Notes under the pieces: generated by a model | Told to the model about the DNA's origin: nothing | Database searches by the model: none | The model's input: the letters and a program-made list of their open reading frames with translations, nothing else | Assembly: GCA_965198825.1 (NCBI GenBank) | Contig: CBDAQB010000003.1 | Coordinates: 62,001-126,000, forward strand | DNA from: BOG-908 sp965198825 | Lineage (GTDB): Bacteria; Pseudomonadota; Alphaproteobacteria; Acetobacterales; Acetobacteraceae | Length of the DNA stretch: 64,000 nucleotides | Direction of reading: 5' to 3' | In this document: piece after piece, positions 18,378 through 27,253 of the stretch | Position numbering within the stretch: position 1 is the first letter of the stretch | Layout: every line of letters starts with the position of its first letter | Program-made: the position numbers and the translations under genes

Positions 18378-18884
18378 CGTTTGCCAGTGTGACCCGACAG
18401 CTTGAATCTGTAGTGAAGCGCGGTCCAAGCTCTGCCACATGACAAGCGGTCCGCCCGGCTGGCGAGCGCATTGCAGACGCCCTTGATCGTGCCGCATACG
18501 GGGAGCAGCGTCGGCATCGTGCTGCCGCGAGTCGTGCGTGGCAACCGAAGCTGTTGTTGAAGTTCAAGGTGAGGAGTGCGGTGTTTTGGCCCGACCTCGG
18601 CGGCGCGGCCAAACCCCTGATGAACATGAACATCGGCCTTGTCCATGCGTCAGATCTCCACGAGACTGTCTTACCTCAACGCAGTGTTGGGTTCATCGGG
18701 ACCGGCGCTCAATAGAAGGGCTGGCTTTCTCCGGCAGGCGAGCATGTGCCTTCAACGGCGACAGCGCGTTACGGGAACCGGTTCCCTGTCGCACTCGGCC
18801 TGCGAGGCATCGCGGCGCGCATCCCGTCGACAAAAACGCTCAAGGAGCCGCTGGGACTACGACCGCGTACAAACACGCGGCAGT

Positions 18885-19048
18885 CTTGCGAACGGAAGGT
18901 TCCGGACGAGCTTTTTACGTGCGAGGTCTTCAACACGCTGGCTGAGGCCAAGGGGCTGATTGAGCGATGGCGGACGAATCACAACACCGCTTGCACACGC
19001 TCCTCGCTGAAATACCGGCCGTCTGCGCCAGAGACCATCAAGTTAGTC
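18885..19048 (+). pseudogene. IS3-family transposase (orfB) C-terminal remnant
   Basis: A plus-strand frame gives PDELFTCEVFNTLAEAKG, IERWRTNHNTACTRSSLKY and RPSAPETIK, a degraded version of the orfB C-terminus also found at 32400-32637 (RDELLACEVFHTLAEAKV and so on). Nothing of the catalytic DDE core remains. The 18.4-19.35 kb interval otherwise holds no supported gene. Confidence 0.8.
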
Positions 19049-19351
19049 ATCTGCGGCTCAGGAGTGTGGATTCCTAAAGAAAAGAAAGCAGTTCACCGGC
19101 AGTCGCCATCGGCGGTCGCGGTGCGCGGGCCGAGGCTGGCGATCACGAAATGCGGCCAAACCCGTCGAGCGCGCGCTTGGTCGAGCGGACCTCCTGCTAG
19201 CAATGCGCCAGCGCTTACTCCACGTCCCCGTGAGCGATTGGCGACCGCTGGAAGCGGACAGGCGGGAGCCGAGAGGATGTCGGGGCGGGGACGCCTTCCC
19301 ATGATCCACCACCGACATCAGCCAGCCGCCGCGGCCAGGCTCCGGATGCCC

Positions 19352-20587
19352 TCAAGCACCCATGACGGGGCTGCCGTCGAACAGGAAGAGGCAGTCTTCC
19401 GAGCGCCTCACGCCGTCATGGATTGTGAAGGTGCGCACGTGGCCGGTGCGGTCGCCGCGCCAGAGCGAGACTCCTGCATAGGCGCCGTCCTTGCGCAGGA
19501 CGTAGTAGATGATCTCGACGAAGCGGAGCGCGGCCATGTCGCCCTTGTAGCAGCTGGCGATGGAGCGCAGGGCCTCCATCCCCGCGGCGGCCGGAGACAT
19601 GCCCCGATTCATGTTCTGCACGATCGCCCAGGCGCCGGCGACCCTGACGTTCGCCTCCGCGCTGCCGCTGGCGCCCGCCGAACCGACCGCTGGATCGAGG
19701 TAGCAGCCAGTGCCGAGCATGGCGACGTCGCTGACTGCTCCGACCATCTTCCAAGGCAGCCCACTCGTGGTGGTGGCACAGGACATTTCAGCTTTTGCAT
19801 TGATGGCGGCTACGTGGAGCGGCGTTGCCACAGGGAAAAGCGCGTCGTAGGCGGCGACCCAGGTCCATTGCGGCTCCAGGCCTTCTAGTTTCGCAAGCGC
19901 CTCGTGCTTGCGGATCAGCGTCTCGAATTCCCTGCGGGACGCGGGCAGGAAGGGCCTGGCCTCGTCGGGCCCCGGCCAGCCCGGATCGTAACTGCCCGGC
20001 CCCAGAGGCTTGGGCAGTGCCTGGACGCGCTTCCACACGGCCCACATCTTCCGGCTCTGCTCCGTCAGCAGCCGCTCCTCCGGAAAACCGTGTGCCACGG
20101 CGAAACGCTGCGCGTCCGGCCCGATCAGCAACGGGGTATTGGTTGTCTCCATCACGACGCGTGCCAGGCGGGAGGCATTGCGTATGGCTGTCACCCCGCC
20201 CACGGCGGCGCTCCGGCCGGTCGGGCCGTGGTAGCAGCAAGCGTCGAGTTGCACCGCGCCGTGCTCGTTCGGCAGACCCGCGATGCCGGTGGTGAAATCG
20301 TGCGGATTGTCCTCCTGCGCCTCGGTGATCCTCAGCACGGCGTCGAGCGTGTTGCAGCCGTTTTTCGCCATATTGTAGGCATTGTCGATGCCAAGCGTGT
20401 CGGCATGCCTGCACAGGATCGCCGGCAGCCGCGGCACTCTGGGCCGCTCCGGCTTGGGGTGATTGTGCATCGCATGATCCGGCATCGGCATGGCTGGCTG
20501 CGCCTTCGCTTGGTCTGCCAGCCCGATCGCAAGCGCGGCGGAGGTCGATGCCGCGTTTAACAGCAAATCGCGTCGGGACGTGCTCAT
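19352..20587 (-). CDS. exported glycosylasparaginase-type Ntn hydrolase
   Basis: A 411-residue protein. The N-terminus STSRRDLLLNAASTSAALA is a twin-arginine-type signal ending near AKA, so the enzyme is likely periplasmic. The core matches bacterial N4-(beta-N-acetylglucosaminyl)-L-asparaginases: LDACCYHGPTGRSAAVGG, ATTTSGLPWKMVGAVSDVA (containing the expected autoproteolysis and catalytic Thr region), GTGCYLDPAVGSAGASG and MNRGMSPAAAGMEAL. The family cleaves Asn-linked GlcNAc or isoaspartyl bonds after self-processing. Its neighbour is a secreted propeller with lectin-like modules, which also hints at glyco-substrates. Confidence 0.85.
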   Translation of the reverse strand: MSTSRRDLLLNAASTSAALAIGLADQAKAQPAMPMPDHAMHNHPKPERPRVPRLPAILCRHADTLGIDNAYNMAKNGCNTLDAVLRITEAQEDNPHDFTTGIAGLPNEHGAVQLDACCYHGPTGRSAAVGGVTAIRNASRLARVVMETTNTPLLIGPDAQRFAVAHGFPEERLLTEQSRKMWAVWKRVQALPKPLGPGSYDPGWPGPDEARPFLPASRREFETLIRKHEALAKLEGLEPQWTWVAAYDALFPVATPLHVAAINAKAEMSCATTTSGLPWKMVGAVSDVAMLGTGCYLDPAVGSAGASGSAEANVRVAGAWAIVQNMNRGMSPAAAGMEALRSIASCYKGDMAALRFVEIIYYVLRKDGAYAGVSLWRGDRTGHVRTFTIHDGVRRSEDCLFLFDGSPVMGA

Positions 20588-20677
20588 TGGAGTTCCTGGC
20601 GCAGCCGCGAGTGGTGGATTGGAGCCGGAAGGCGCCCGTTTCGCGCCAGCCCGTCCCTGAAGTCGGGCATCCGGCCT

Positions 20678-23107
20678 TCACTTGGACAAGGTGAACGTCC
20701 AATGCTGCCACGCGGCGCCGGATATCGGCCACTGGTCGATCGCCGCTCCGGAGCTGATCGAGCCGCCATCGACGTCGAGAGCCTGGCCACTGACCATGCT
20801 GGTCAGCTGGTAGGCGCCGGCGCCTACCGCGGTGACCGCCCATTGCTGCCACTGGCCGCCTTGATAGGGAACCTGATCCACCAGCGCGCTCGGCTTGTTC
20901 GACCCGCCCGCGACCTCGAGCACCTGCCTGCTCGCAACGTTTATCAGGGTGAGAACGTTATTGCCGATGTTATTAATGATCCACTTCTCGCTAGCGGCGC
21001 CGTTGACGGTGACCTGCCGAACCACCGTGTTCGCGGTCTTTGAAGCGCCCGGGTCGTCGAGCGCTAGGCCACTGTTGACGCTGGTCACGACGTAGGTGCC
21101 GTTCGGTATCAGCTGCCCGGCGGTCCCCGCCTTCGCGAACTTCCATTGCTGCCAGGCTTTACTGGAGTACGGATACTGGTCGATGTTCGCGTTGGCCCCC
21201 GTAGCTCCGCCGACCACGTCCATCGCCTCGGCGCTGTTCACGCTGGTGACCTCGAACATGCCGGAGCCGAGCGACTTCAGCGCCCATTGCTGCCACGTGA
21301 CCGCCTTGTAGGGGTATTGGTCCAGCAGTGCGCTCGGGTTCTTGGAACCGGCCGTGACGTCGAGCACCTGCGCGCTGGTTGCGTTGGTCAGCGTCACGAC
21401 GTTGTTGCCGATGTTGTTCAGCACCCATTGCTGGTTCGCCGTGTTGGCCGCTGCTTCCTGCTGCATCACGACGCTGGGCTGCTGCGAGGCGCCGGGGTCG
21501 GCAAGCAGCTTGCCGCTGTTGACGCTGGTGACGGTATAAGTCCCATTGGGTAGCAGGTGTGGACCCGAGGGCAGTTGGCCGTAGACGCAAACCTGGCCGC
21601 TCTGCGTCTGCGCAGTGCCGAAGCTGGGGAGGTATACCTTGCCGTTGGCGATGGTGGGGGCAGTGAACTTGGCATAGTTGCCGCAGTCGTCACGGGTCGG
21701 GTTCTGCTCGTTCGTCCAGATCTGCGCCATGTTCGCCACGTTGTAGGCGTACAGTATGCCCGGCTGGGTCATGTGCCACGCTCCCAAGCTTGGGTCGCTC
21801 GGATCGCCCTTGCTGTTCGTGGACGCCCAAAGGATAGCGTTGGTGTTGGCATTGGCAGAAACCGACAGCGTGCCGCCTGGATGGCCAAGAGCCTGTAGGC
21901 TGCCGACGAAGCTCGGCGAAGTGACGAAATTCGTGCCGTTGAAGTGAAAAACGCGCAGGTAGTCGCTCTGGCCCCACATGTAAAGGTTAGAGTTGTAGTA
22001 GACGAGCGAGTGGATGTGCGACGATGTCGCGTGCCAGCTCTGCGCGGTCTTGTTGTCGCCGAGATGGCCCATGTCCGTCGTGTTGGCCAGGCGCAGGTAC
22101 CCGTCCTTGCCTCCGGCGACGATGGAGTCGGTGTTCAAAAGCAAGAGGGGACCGGATGCCGTAAGGTCGGCATCGCCGTGGTTGAGGTCATCCCAGTTGG
22201 ACGGCGTGTACCAATCCTCTAGCGTCAAAGTAGGGCCGATCTTCAGGATGCTCTCACCGAAGTTGGTCATTCCGTCCCAGCCACCGTTACCCGTCACGAC
22301 GAAGACGTTGCCGAGCGGATCGGCTGCATCGCCGTTACCCGAGTTCCATATCCCGTCGCCGTTGTCGTCGGGGGAAGCGTTGAAGACACCGGTCTGCGCG
22401 AGGTTTGCCGCGTTGTACGCGAAGGTCAGCCCTTTCCACGAACCATTGTCGCAATGCGAGGCGAAAGAGAAATAGACGCTGCTGTTCGTGTAGAGCAGCG
22501 CAGGGCGCTCCATCTGGTAAAGGGAAACGAATTCCGGCGCCTGTATCTGTACGGGGCTGCCTGGCTCCTCGGCTCCAGTCGTGATGTCCAGTGAGTGCAG
22601 CGCGTGGGTCGACGTGGCGTTGATGTAGGTCTGCGCCACGACATAGAGGCGACCATTCGCGATAACCGGCGTGCTCATGACGCCAGAGGACCCGAGCACG
22701 TCGTTGCAGTTCCAGGTGGAGACGGACTTGCTCATCGGTGTGCCGAAATTAACATGCCAGTAAAGCGAGCCTGTATCGGCATCGAAAGCATAGATGCTGT
22801 TGTTCGCGGTCGCGACGTAGAGGACGTCGTGCAGACCGCCGGCGATTGCGACACGGGCGGCGACCAGCGGTTGGGCGAAGACCTGGTCGTCTACGGAGAG
22901 CTTGAACAGCATGCCGAATTGGGTCGCGTTGACGTTCTCGGGCGTGAGGATGGTTTCCCCCGCGTTCACTCCGTCCCGGAAATTGTCATTGTGTTGTGTG
23001 AGGACGTTGACCTGTGCGTGCGCCAGCCCGCTCCAGACGAGAAACGCCGCAGGGAGGAAACGTGACGTCGCAACACCGTTCTTGGCCGCTTGTGAGCTTT
23101 TGAACAT
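20678..23107 (-). CDS. secreted PQQ-like beta-propeller protein with two ricin-like lectin modules
   Basis: About 809 residues from the ATG at 23105-23107, with GGGAGAGG upstream. A signal peptide ends at LAHAQ. Residues about 30-520 resemble an eight-bladed PQQ-type propeller (VLYVATANNSIYAFDADTG, GVMSTPVIANGRLYVVAQ, YLRLANTTDMGHLG). The C-terminal ~280 residues hold two copies of a ricin-type beta-trefoil: GTYTVTSVNSGKLLADPGAS and GTYVVTSVNSGLALDDPGAS begin them, with repeated QxxW motifs (NQQWVL, WQQWAL, WQQWKF, WQQWAV, WQHWTF). The lectin part probably binds carbohydrate. Whether the propeller is enzymatic is unclear. The asparaginase-like gene follows 90 bases downstream. Confidence 0.82.
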   Translation of the reverse strand: MFKSSQAAKNGVATSRFLPAAFLVWSGLAHAQVNVLTQHNDNFRDGVNAGETILTPENVNATQFGMLFKLSVDDQVFAQPLVAARVAIAGGLHDVLYVATANNSIYAFDADTGSLYWHVNFGTPMSKSVSTWNCNDVLGSSGVMSTPVIANGRLYVVAQTYINATSTHALHSLDITTGAEEPGSPVQIQAPEFVSLYQMERPALLYTNSSVYFSFASHCDNGSWKGLTFAYNAANLAQTGVFNASPDDNGDGIWNSGNGDAADPLGNVFVVTGNGGWDGMTNFGESILKIGPTLTLEDWYTPSNWDDLNHGDADLTASGPLLLLNTDSIVAGGKDGYLRLANTTDMGHLGDNKTAQSWHATSSHIHSLVYYNSNLYMWGQSDYLRVFHFNGTNFVTSPSFVGSLQALGHPGGTLSVSANANTNAILWASTNSKGDPSDPSLGAWHMTQPGILYAYNVANMAQIWTNEQNPTRDDCGNYAKFTAPTIANGKVYLPSFGTAQTQSGQVCVYGQLPSGPHLLPNGTYTVTSVNSGKLLADPGASQQPSVVMQQEAAANTANQQWVLNNIGNNVVTLTNATSAQVLDVTAGSKNPSALLDQYPYKAVTWQQWALKSLGSGMFEVTSVNSAEAMDVVGGATGANANIDQYPYSSKAWQQWKFAKAGTAGQLIPNGTYVVTSVNSGLALDDPGASKTANTVVRQVTVNGAASEKWIINNIGNNVLTLINVASRQVLEVAGGSNKPSALVDQVPYQGGQWQQWAVTAVGAGAYQLTSMVSGQALDVDGGSISSGAAIDQWPISGAAWQHWTFTLSK

Positions 23108-23923
23108 TATGCCTCTCCCATCCGTGCGCCGGAACGCAGCCCGCATCCCCGCCTCGTATGCCGGTTGCGCATGCGGCTCAGGCCTCGCTCTAGCACACCC
23201 AAGCAAAGTCGTCGAAGACAACGTTCGATCACGCCCATTCGGCCACGGCGATTGCTGCCGGTTCGATGCCGCCTGAGGCAACACCGCAGAGGACGTATCG
23301 ACTTATTCGGCAAGCCGAAGACGATGCGGGACGCCGACGTGCAGGTTGTGGTCCTAGCCGACCGGGCCGAGACTCCGTAGGGCGAGCTGGAGCGACCCGC
23401 GCTCCCATGCGCGGGGAGGATGCGATCGTTTATTGAGGAGGGCTACGCGATCAAGCACATGTTCGAGATCGTTGAGGGACGGCTGATCGTCCATGTGGCG
23501 CTCCAATGAGCGCCGCACGCCTGGCGTTGCCTCACGGCGCGAGCGAGACTCGACACGCGTTCGACGGGTCGGCTGCAGGACGGTGTCCGCGGAAATCGAT
23601 CGCCCCGGCATCGGTGACGAGCCTCGTCCTGACCTCGTGCGGCGCCGATGAGCGGCTGATCGCGCGACCAACGACTTTGCGCGACCAGACATCCAAATGT
23701 CGTGCTGCTTGGACGGAGGGTGAAGCGTCTCGCCCGCGATGAACTCCTCAGCGACCAGTCGCTTGACCGCGGTGCCATGGGATTGGTGCTTCGTCACGGC
23801 TTCCATTCTCCGGAAGCCAGGACGAAGATGGTGCAAAGCGTAGGCGCAGTCGCTAAGCTCGGCTCAGGCGCGTACTCTAGTTGACGAGCCAGAAGCCCTT
23901 AGCTTGAATCAAATCACAGCCGT
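23108..23923. other. 816-base interval without a supported gene
   Basis: No recognised family was found on either strand. The only suggestive item is a 29-codon plus-strand ORF at 23420-23509 (MRSFIEEGYAIKHMFEIVEG and nine more residues). It follows a GGGGAGG site and overlaps another start (CAATGAGC). It may be a remnant of a longer gene. The interval separates the catabolic block from the insertion-sequence cluster. Confidence 0.4.
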
Positions 23924-23969
23924 TTAGGGAATCCCTATCGACTCAGTCAGACGGGAAAATGCTCTGTGG

Positions 23970-25115
23970 CGCCAGTCATAGATCGTCCGTCCCGGCTGGT
24001 GATGGGACCGCGCAACTATCCGCGCATGCTCGCAGACGACATGCCCTTCAGCGACGACGACGATGCGTTCCGGGTAAACCCGCACGCTGACAGCTTGGTT
24101 GGCAAGAGGCGCAGGCACGCTGTTGCGGTTGCGGTCGAAGTGAACGAGGCAGGTCGGCGATACGCGCTTGCCGTATTCCACGAAGCCGTCGAACGGCCGC
24201 CCCAGCGGCATCAGGCAAGTGGCCTCGCTCGCCCAGGCGTCGGCGATGGATCCCGGCTGGTTGCCATGGGAGATCTCTGCCCATAACGTCCTGCATCGCT
24301 GCTCGAGCCAGTCATTGAAGTCCGAAAGTGTTGCAAAACGCGGCGTCGGTTGCCACAGCCTGTGCCGCGCATCCTGCACGTTCTTCTCAACCTGCCCCTT
24401 CTCCCAACCGGAGGCGGGGTTGCAGAAGTCGGTATCCAGCAAGTAGTGGCTGGCGATGGCCGAAAATCGGGCGTTGACCTGGCGCGCCTTGCCCACACCA
24501 ACCCGGTCAACGGCGGTGCGCATGTTGTCGTAAATGCCGCGCCAGGGCACGCCGCCGAACACCCGAAACGCCTGGCCATGTGCGTCGAACAGCATCTCGT
24601 GCGTCTGCAGGAGATAAGCCCGCACAATGAAGGCGCGGCTATAGCAAAGCTTGGAATGCGCCGCCTGCAACTTGGTCCGCTCGCCGCCGATGATCGCCCA
24701 GTCCTCGCTCGAGTCGAACTGGAAAGCTTCTCCGGGCTGGAAAACCAGAGGAACAAACGCGCCCCGGCCTGCTGTCTGCTGCTCTCGCTGTCGCCGTCTT
24801 CCAGGCTCGAGCAAAGGCTGAAACACGGCCGTAGGAGCCGTCGAAACCCAACGCCACAAGATCGGCGTGCAGCTGCTTCACAGTGCGGTTCTGCTTGCGC
24901 GATCGGCTGCCTTCCAGCTTCAACCAGGCAGACAGCTTGTCAGCAAATGCATCCAGCTTGCTGGGACGATCTGGAACCTTGAACACGGGCTCCACGACAT
25001 CGGACCGCAGATATTTGCAGATCGTGTTCCGCGACAGGTTGGTTCGTCGTGAAATCTCTCTGATCGATAGCCGGTCTCGAGACGCCCAGCGGCGGATCAC
25101 GCTCAATAACTCCAT
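23970..25115 (-). pseudogene. istA: IS21-family istA transposase, frameshifted and 3'-truncated
   Basis: The N-terminal part starts at the ATG at 25113-25115 (MELLSVIRRWASRDRLS, then the helix-turn-helix REISRRTNLSRNTICKYL) and runs to GSYGRVSAFARAWK. The reading frame then shifts near 24.79-24.83 kb. The second part covers the DDE core (FQFDSSEDWAIIGGERTKLQ, FGGVPWRGIYDNMRTAVDRV, NPASGWEKGQVEKNVQDARH, FDRNRNSVPA, SHHQPGRTIYDWRH). After TIYDWRH the similarity stops and the C-terminal tail is lost. No istB helper is present, so the element is dead. Confidence 0.88.
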
Positions 25116-25168
25116 GTAGATCACTCCGGTGCCCCCAGCCGAAAACAGCCGGGGTGAAGTCAAAACAT

Positions 25169-25195
25169 GGGTCAATTCTCAGTGGAAATTTGGCC
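25169..25195 (+). repeat. IS21 terminal repeat, copy interrupted by IS3
   Basis: The stretch beginning GGGTCAATTCTCAGTGGAA resembles the one at 26815-26840 (GGGTCAGTTCCTGGTGGAA). IS21-type elements carry such multiple direct repeats near each end. The IS3 element lies between the two copies, showing it inserted into the IS21 terminus. Confidence 0.6.
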
Positions 25196-25204
25196 AGTAG
25201 AGCC

Positions 25205-25230
25205 GGGGATGCGGACGAAAACTTGGACTG
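25205..25230 (+). repeat. left terminal inverted repeat of the IS3 element
   Basis: Begins GGGGATGCGGACGAAAACTT and is the exact reverse complement of 26786-26811 over 26 bases. Confidence 0.95.
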
Positions 25231-25244
25231 CCAGGAGGCAGTTC

Positions 25245-26783
25245 ATGTATTCTTACGAAGACAGGGTTCGGGCGGTCGAACTCTTCATCAAGCTCGGCAA
25301 ACGCGTCAGGGCGACCATTCGTCAGCTGGGTTACCCAACCAAGAATGCCTTGAAGGGCTGGCACCGGGAATACGAGCAGCGTCTCGATTTGCCGGTGGAT
25401 TATGCGGGCCGGGGTCCAAAGTACTCGCAGGCGCAGAAGGAGGCGGCTGTTGAGCACTATCTCGTTCACGATCGCTGCATTGCTGCTACGATGAGGGCAT
25501 TGGGCTATCCCGGTCGTGGGACGTTGACTGCGTGGGTTCGTGAGGCACTGCCCGAGGCCAGGAAAACCATCGTTGGGAGGGCTGGTCGTCCACGCTATCC
25601 CGAGGCATTGAAGCAGGCCGGAGTCATCGGCCTTTGCAGTCGACATGAAAGTGCGCAGGCTGTGGCTGAAAAGCTCGGCGTATGCAGGCCGACGTTGTAC
25701 AACTGGAAAAACCAGCTACTCGGCCCCGAGGCTCCCGCATCCATGAAACGCAACAACAAGTCACCGCCGGCACCAGAGCGGGCAGAGCTGGAGCGGCAAC
25801 TCGAATCGCTGCAGCGTGACATCCGGCATCTGCAACTCGAGCGCGATCTGCTGAAGAAGGCCAATGAAATAGTAAAAAAAGACCTGGGCGTCGATCTGCA
25901 ACTCCTGACCAACCGGGAGAAGACATTGCTGGTTGATGCCCTCAAAGAGCTCTATGCCGTTCCAGAGCTACTTACTCAGTTGGATCTAGCGCGCAGCTCG
26001 TATTTTTACCATCGAGCCCGTCTGAGATTGGCAGACAAATATCGTGCACTACGGCAAACCATCACCGACATCTTCGAACTGAACCACCGATGCTACGGCT
26101 ACCGCAGGCTACAAGCGTCACTGACCAGACAGCGCATCACCATCTCTGAGAAGGTGGTGCAGCGGTTGATGAAACAAGAGAGCTTGGTCGTCTCCAAACC
26201 AAAGCGGCGCCGATACGGCTCCTATCTGGGGGAGATCAGTCCGGCGCCCGAAAACCTCATCAACCGCAACTTCCGGGCAGCGGCCCCGAACGAGAAGTGG
26301 TTGACCGACATTACCGAGTTCCAGATCCCGGCCGGTAAGGTGTACCTCTCGCCCATCATCGACTGCTTCGATGGCCTGGTCATCAGCTGGTCCATTGGGG
26401 CGAGTCCGGATGCTGAACTGGTCAACACGATGCTGGATGCAGCCATCGAGACGGTAGCTGGCAGCAATGCCCGACCCATCGTTCACTCGGATCGTGGCGC
26501 CCACTATCGCTGGCCCGGCTGGCTATCGAGGATCGGTGACGCGAAGCTGATTCGCTCGATGTCTCGCAAGGCATGCTCACCAGATAACGCTGCATGCGAA
26601 GGCTTCTTCGGACGGCTGAAGACGGAGCTGTTCTACCCTCGGGACTGGAAGGCCACGACCATTGAGCAGTTCATTCAGGTAGTAAATTCCTACATCCGCT
26701 GGTACAACGAGAAGCGGATCAAAATCTCTCTTGGCTCTCTCAGCCCCATCGAATACCGAGAGAGCCTCGCACTTACGGCTTAA
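25245..26783 (+). CDS. IS3-family transposase, single-frame OrfAB type
   Basis: A 512-residue protein from ATG 25245 with AGGAGG upstream. The N-terminal third has two helix-turn-helix units (YEDRVRAVELFIKLGKRVRA; GVIGLCSRHESAQAVAEKLG), then a coiled coil (ELERQLESLQRDIRHLQLER). The catalytic rve domain shows DITEF, VHSDRGAHY and ACEGFFGRLKTE, the D-D-E triad. Most IS3 elements make OrfA and OrfB from two frames by programmed frameshifting; here both parts are in one frame. Confidence 0.95.
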   Translation: MYSYEDRVRAVELFIKLGKRVRATIRQLGYPTKNALKGWHREYEQRLDLPVDYAGRGPKYSQAQKEAAVEHYLVHDRCIAATMRALGYPGRGTLTAWVREALPEARKTIVGRAGRPRYPEALKQAGVIGLCSRHESAQAVAEKLGVCRPTLYNWKNQLLGPEAPASMKRNNKSPPAPERAELERQLESLQRDIRHLQLERDLLKKANEIVKKDLGVDLQLLTNREKTLLVDALKELYAVPELLTQLDLARSSYFYHRARLRLADKYRALRQTITDIFELNHRCYGYRRLQASLTRQRITISEKVVQRLMKQESLVVSKPKRRRYGSYLGEISPAPENLINRNFRAAAPNEKWLTDITEFQIPAGKVYLSPIIDCFDGLVISWSIGASPDAELVNTMLDAAIETVAGSNARPIVHSDRGAHYRWPGWLSRIGDAKLIRSMSRKACSPDNAACEGFFGRLKTELFYPRDWKATTIEQFIQVVNSYIRWYNEKRIKISLGSLSPIEYRESLALTA

Positions 26784-26785
26784 CG

Positions 26786-26811
26786 CAGTCCAAGTTTTCG
26801 TCCGCATCCCC
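26786..26811 (-). repeat. right terminal inverted repeat of the IS3 element
   Basis: Ends in TTTTCGTCCGCATCCCC and is an exact 26-base inverted copy of 25205-25230; it begins three bases after the transposase stop. Confidence 0.95.
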
Positions 26812-26814
26812 GCC

Positions 26815-26840
26815 GGGTCAGTTCCTGGTGGAACTCAACA
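26815..26840 (+). repeat. IS21 terminal repeat, distal copy
   Basis: GGGTCAGTTCCTGGTGGAA matches the copy at 25169 with a few changes. It marks the outer end of the decayed IS21 element beyond the IS3 insertion. Confidence 0.55.
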
Positions 26841-26941
26841 TCGAGGCTTATGGATGAGTGATGACCTCCTCACCCAAAGCTTTTGCGAGCCGAGGTGGTA
26901 ACACGATGGTGGAAGTCCGCTCTTAAGTGAGGCGCCTGAAA

Positions 26942-27109
26942 TCAAGCGCCCGCAAGCTCTCCCGACAGCTTGCCGTTTAGGATCTCGGCCATCTGCTCGG
27001 CCTCGTCCTAGTTTTCGAACCTATGAGCATCCACAAGATCTCGGCCAGATGAGCCTCCAGCACGCCAAAAGTCTTCGATCTTGGCGGCCGCGTATGTGTT
27101 CATGCCCAT
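26942..27109 (-). pseudogene. small ORF with an in-frame TAG, unknown family
   Basis: A minus-strand frame from ATG 27107-27109 to TGA 26942-26944 reads MGMNTYAAAKIEDFWRAGGS, continues to DAHRFEN, meets a TAG (27008-27010), and goes on as DEAEQMAEILNGKLSGELAG. The frame is otherwise clean and protein-like on both sides of the stop, so this looks like a 55-codon gene with one nonsense mutation. No family was recognised. Confidence 0.3.
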
Positions 27110-27253
27110 AGACTGCCACGAAGGAAGCCGCCCCCAAAAAGTAGGGGCGCCATTGTGCAAGAGCAACAACGCATATGGCAGAGCCCACGGTAGACAATGG
27201 ATGTGTCGCGCGGGTCCATCCTGTCGCTCGCGCGTTAAACGAGTGAAGATTCC

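Larger units (their letters stand above)
25205..26811 (+). mobile_element. complete IS3-family insertion sequence (1607 bp)
   Basis: The element is bounded by perfect 26-bp terminal inverted repeats (25205-25230 and 26786-26811) and flanked by a 3-bp direct repeat, GCC, on both sides (25202-25204 and 26812-26814), typical of IS3-family target duplication. It carries one uninterrupted 512-codon transposase gene with all DDE residues, so it may still be active. It lies in the terminal repeats of a dead IS21 copy. Confidence 0.92.

Noticed and set aside
18746..19888. A 380-codon plus-strand frame through the IS3 remnant and into the asparaginase gene
   Set aside because: Only the short transposase piece is recognisable; the rest is shadow of the minus-strand gene.
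27120..27150. A GCCCC/GGGGC hairpin around CAAAAAGTA, possible terminator
   Set aside because: The stem is short, no T-run follows and no gene ends next to it.
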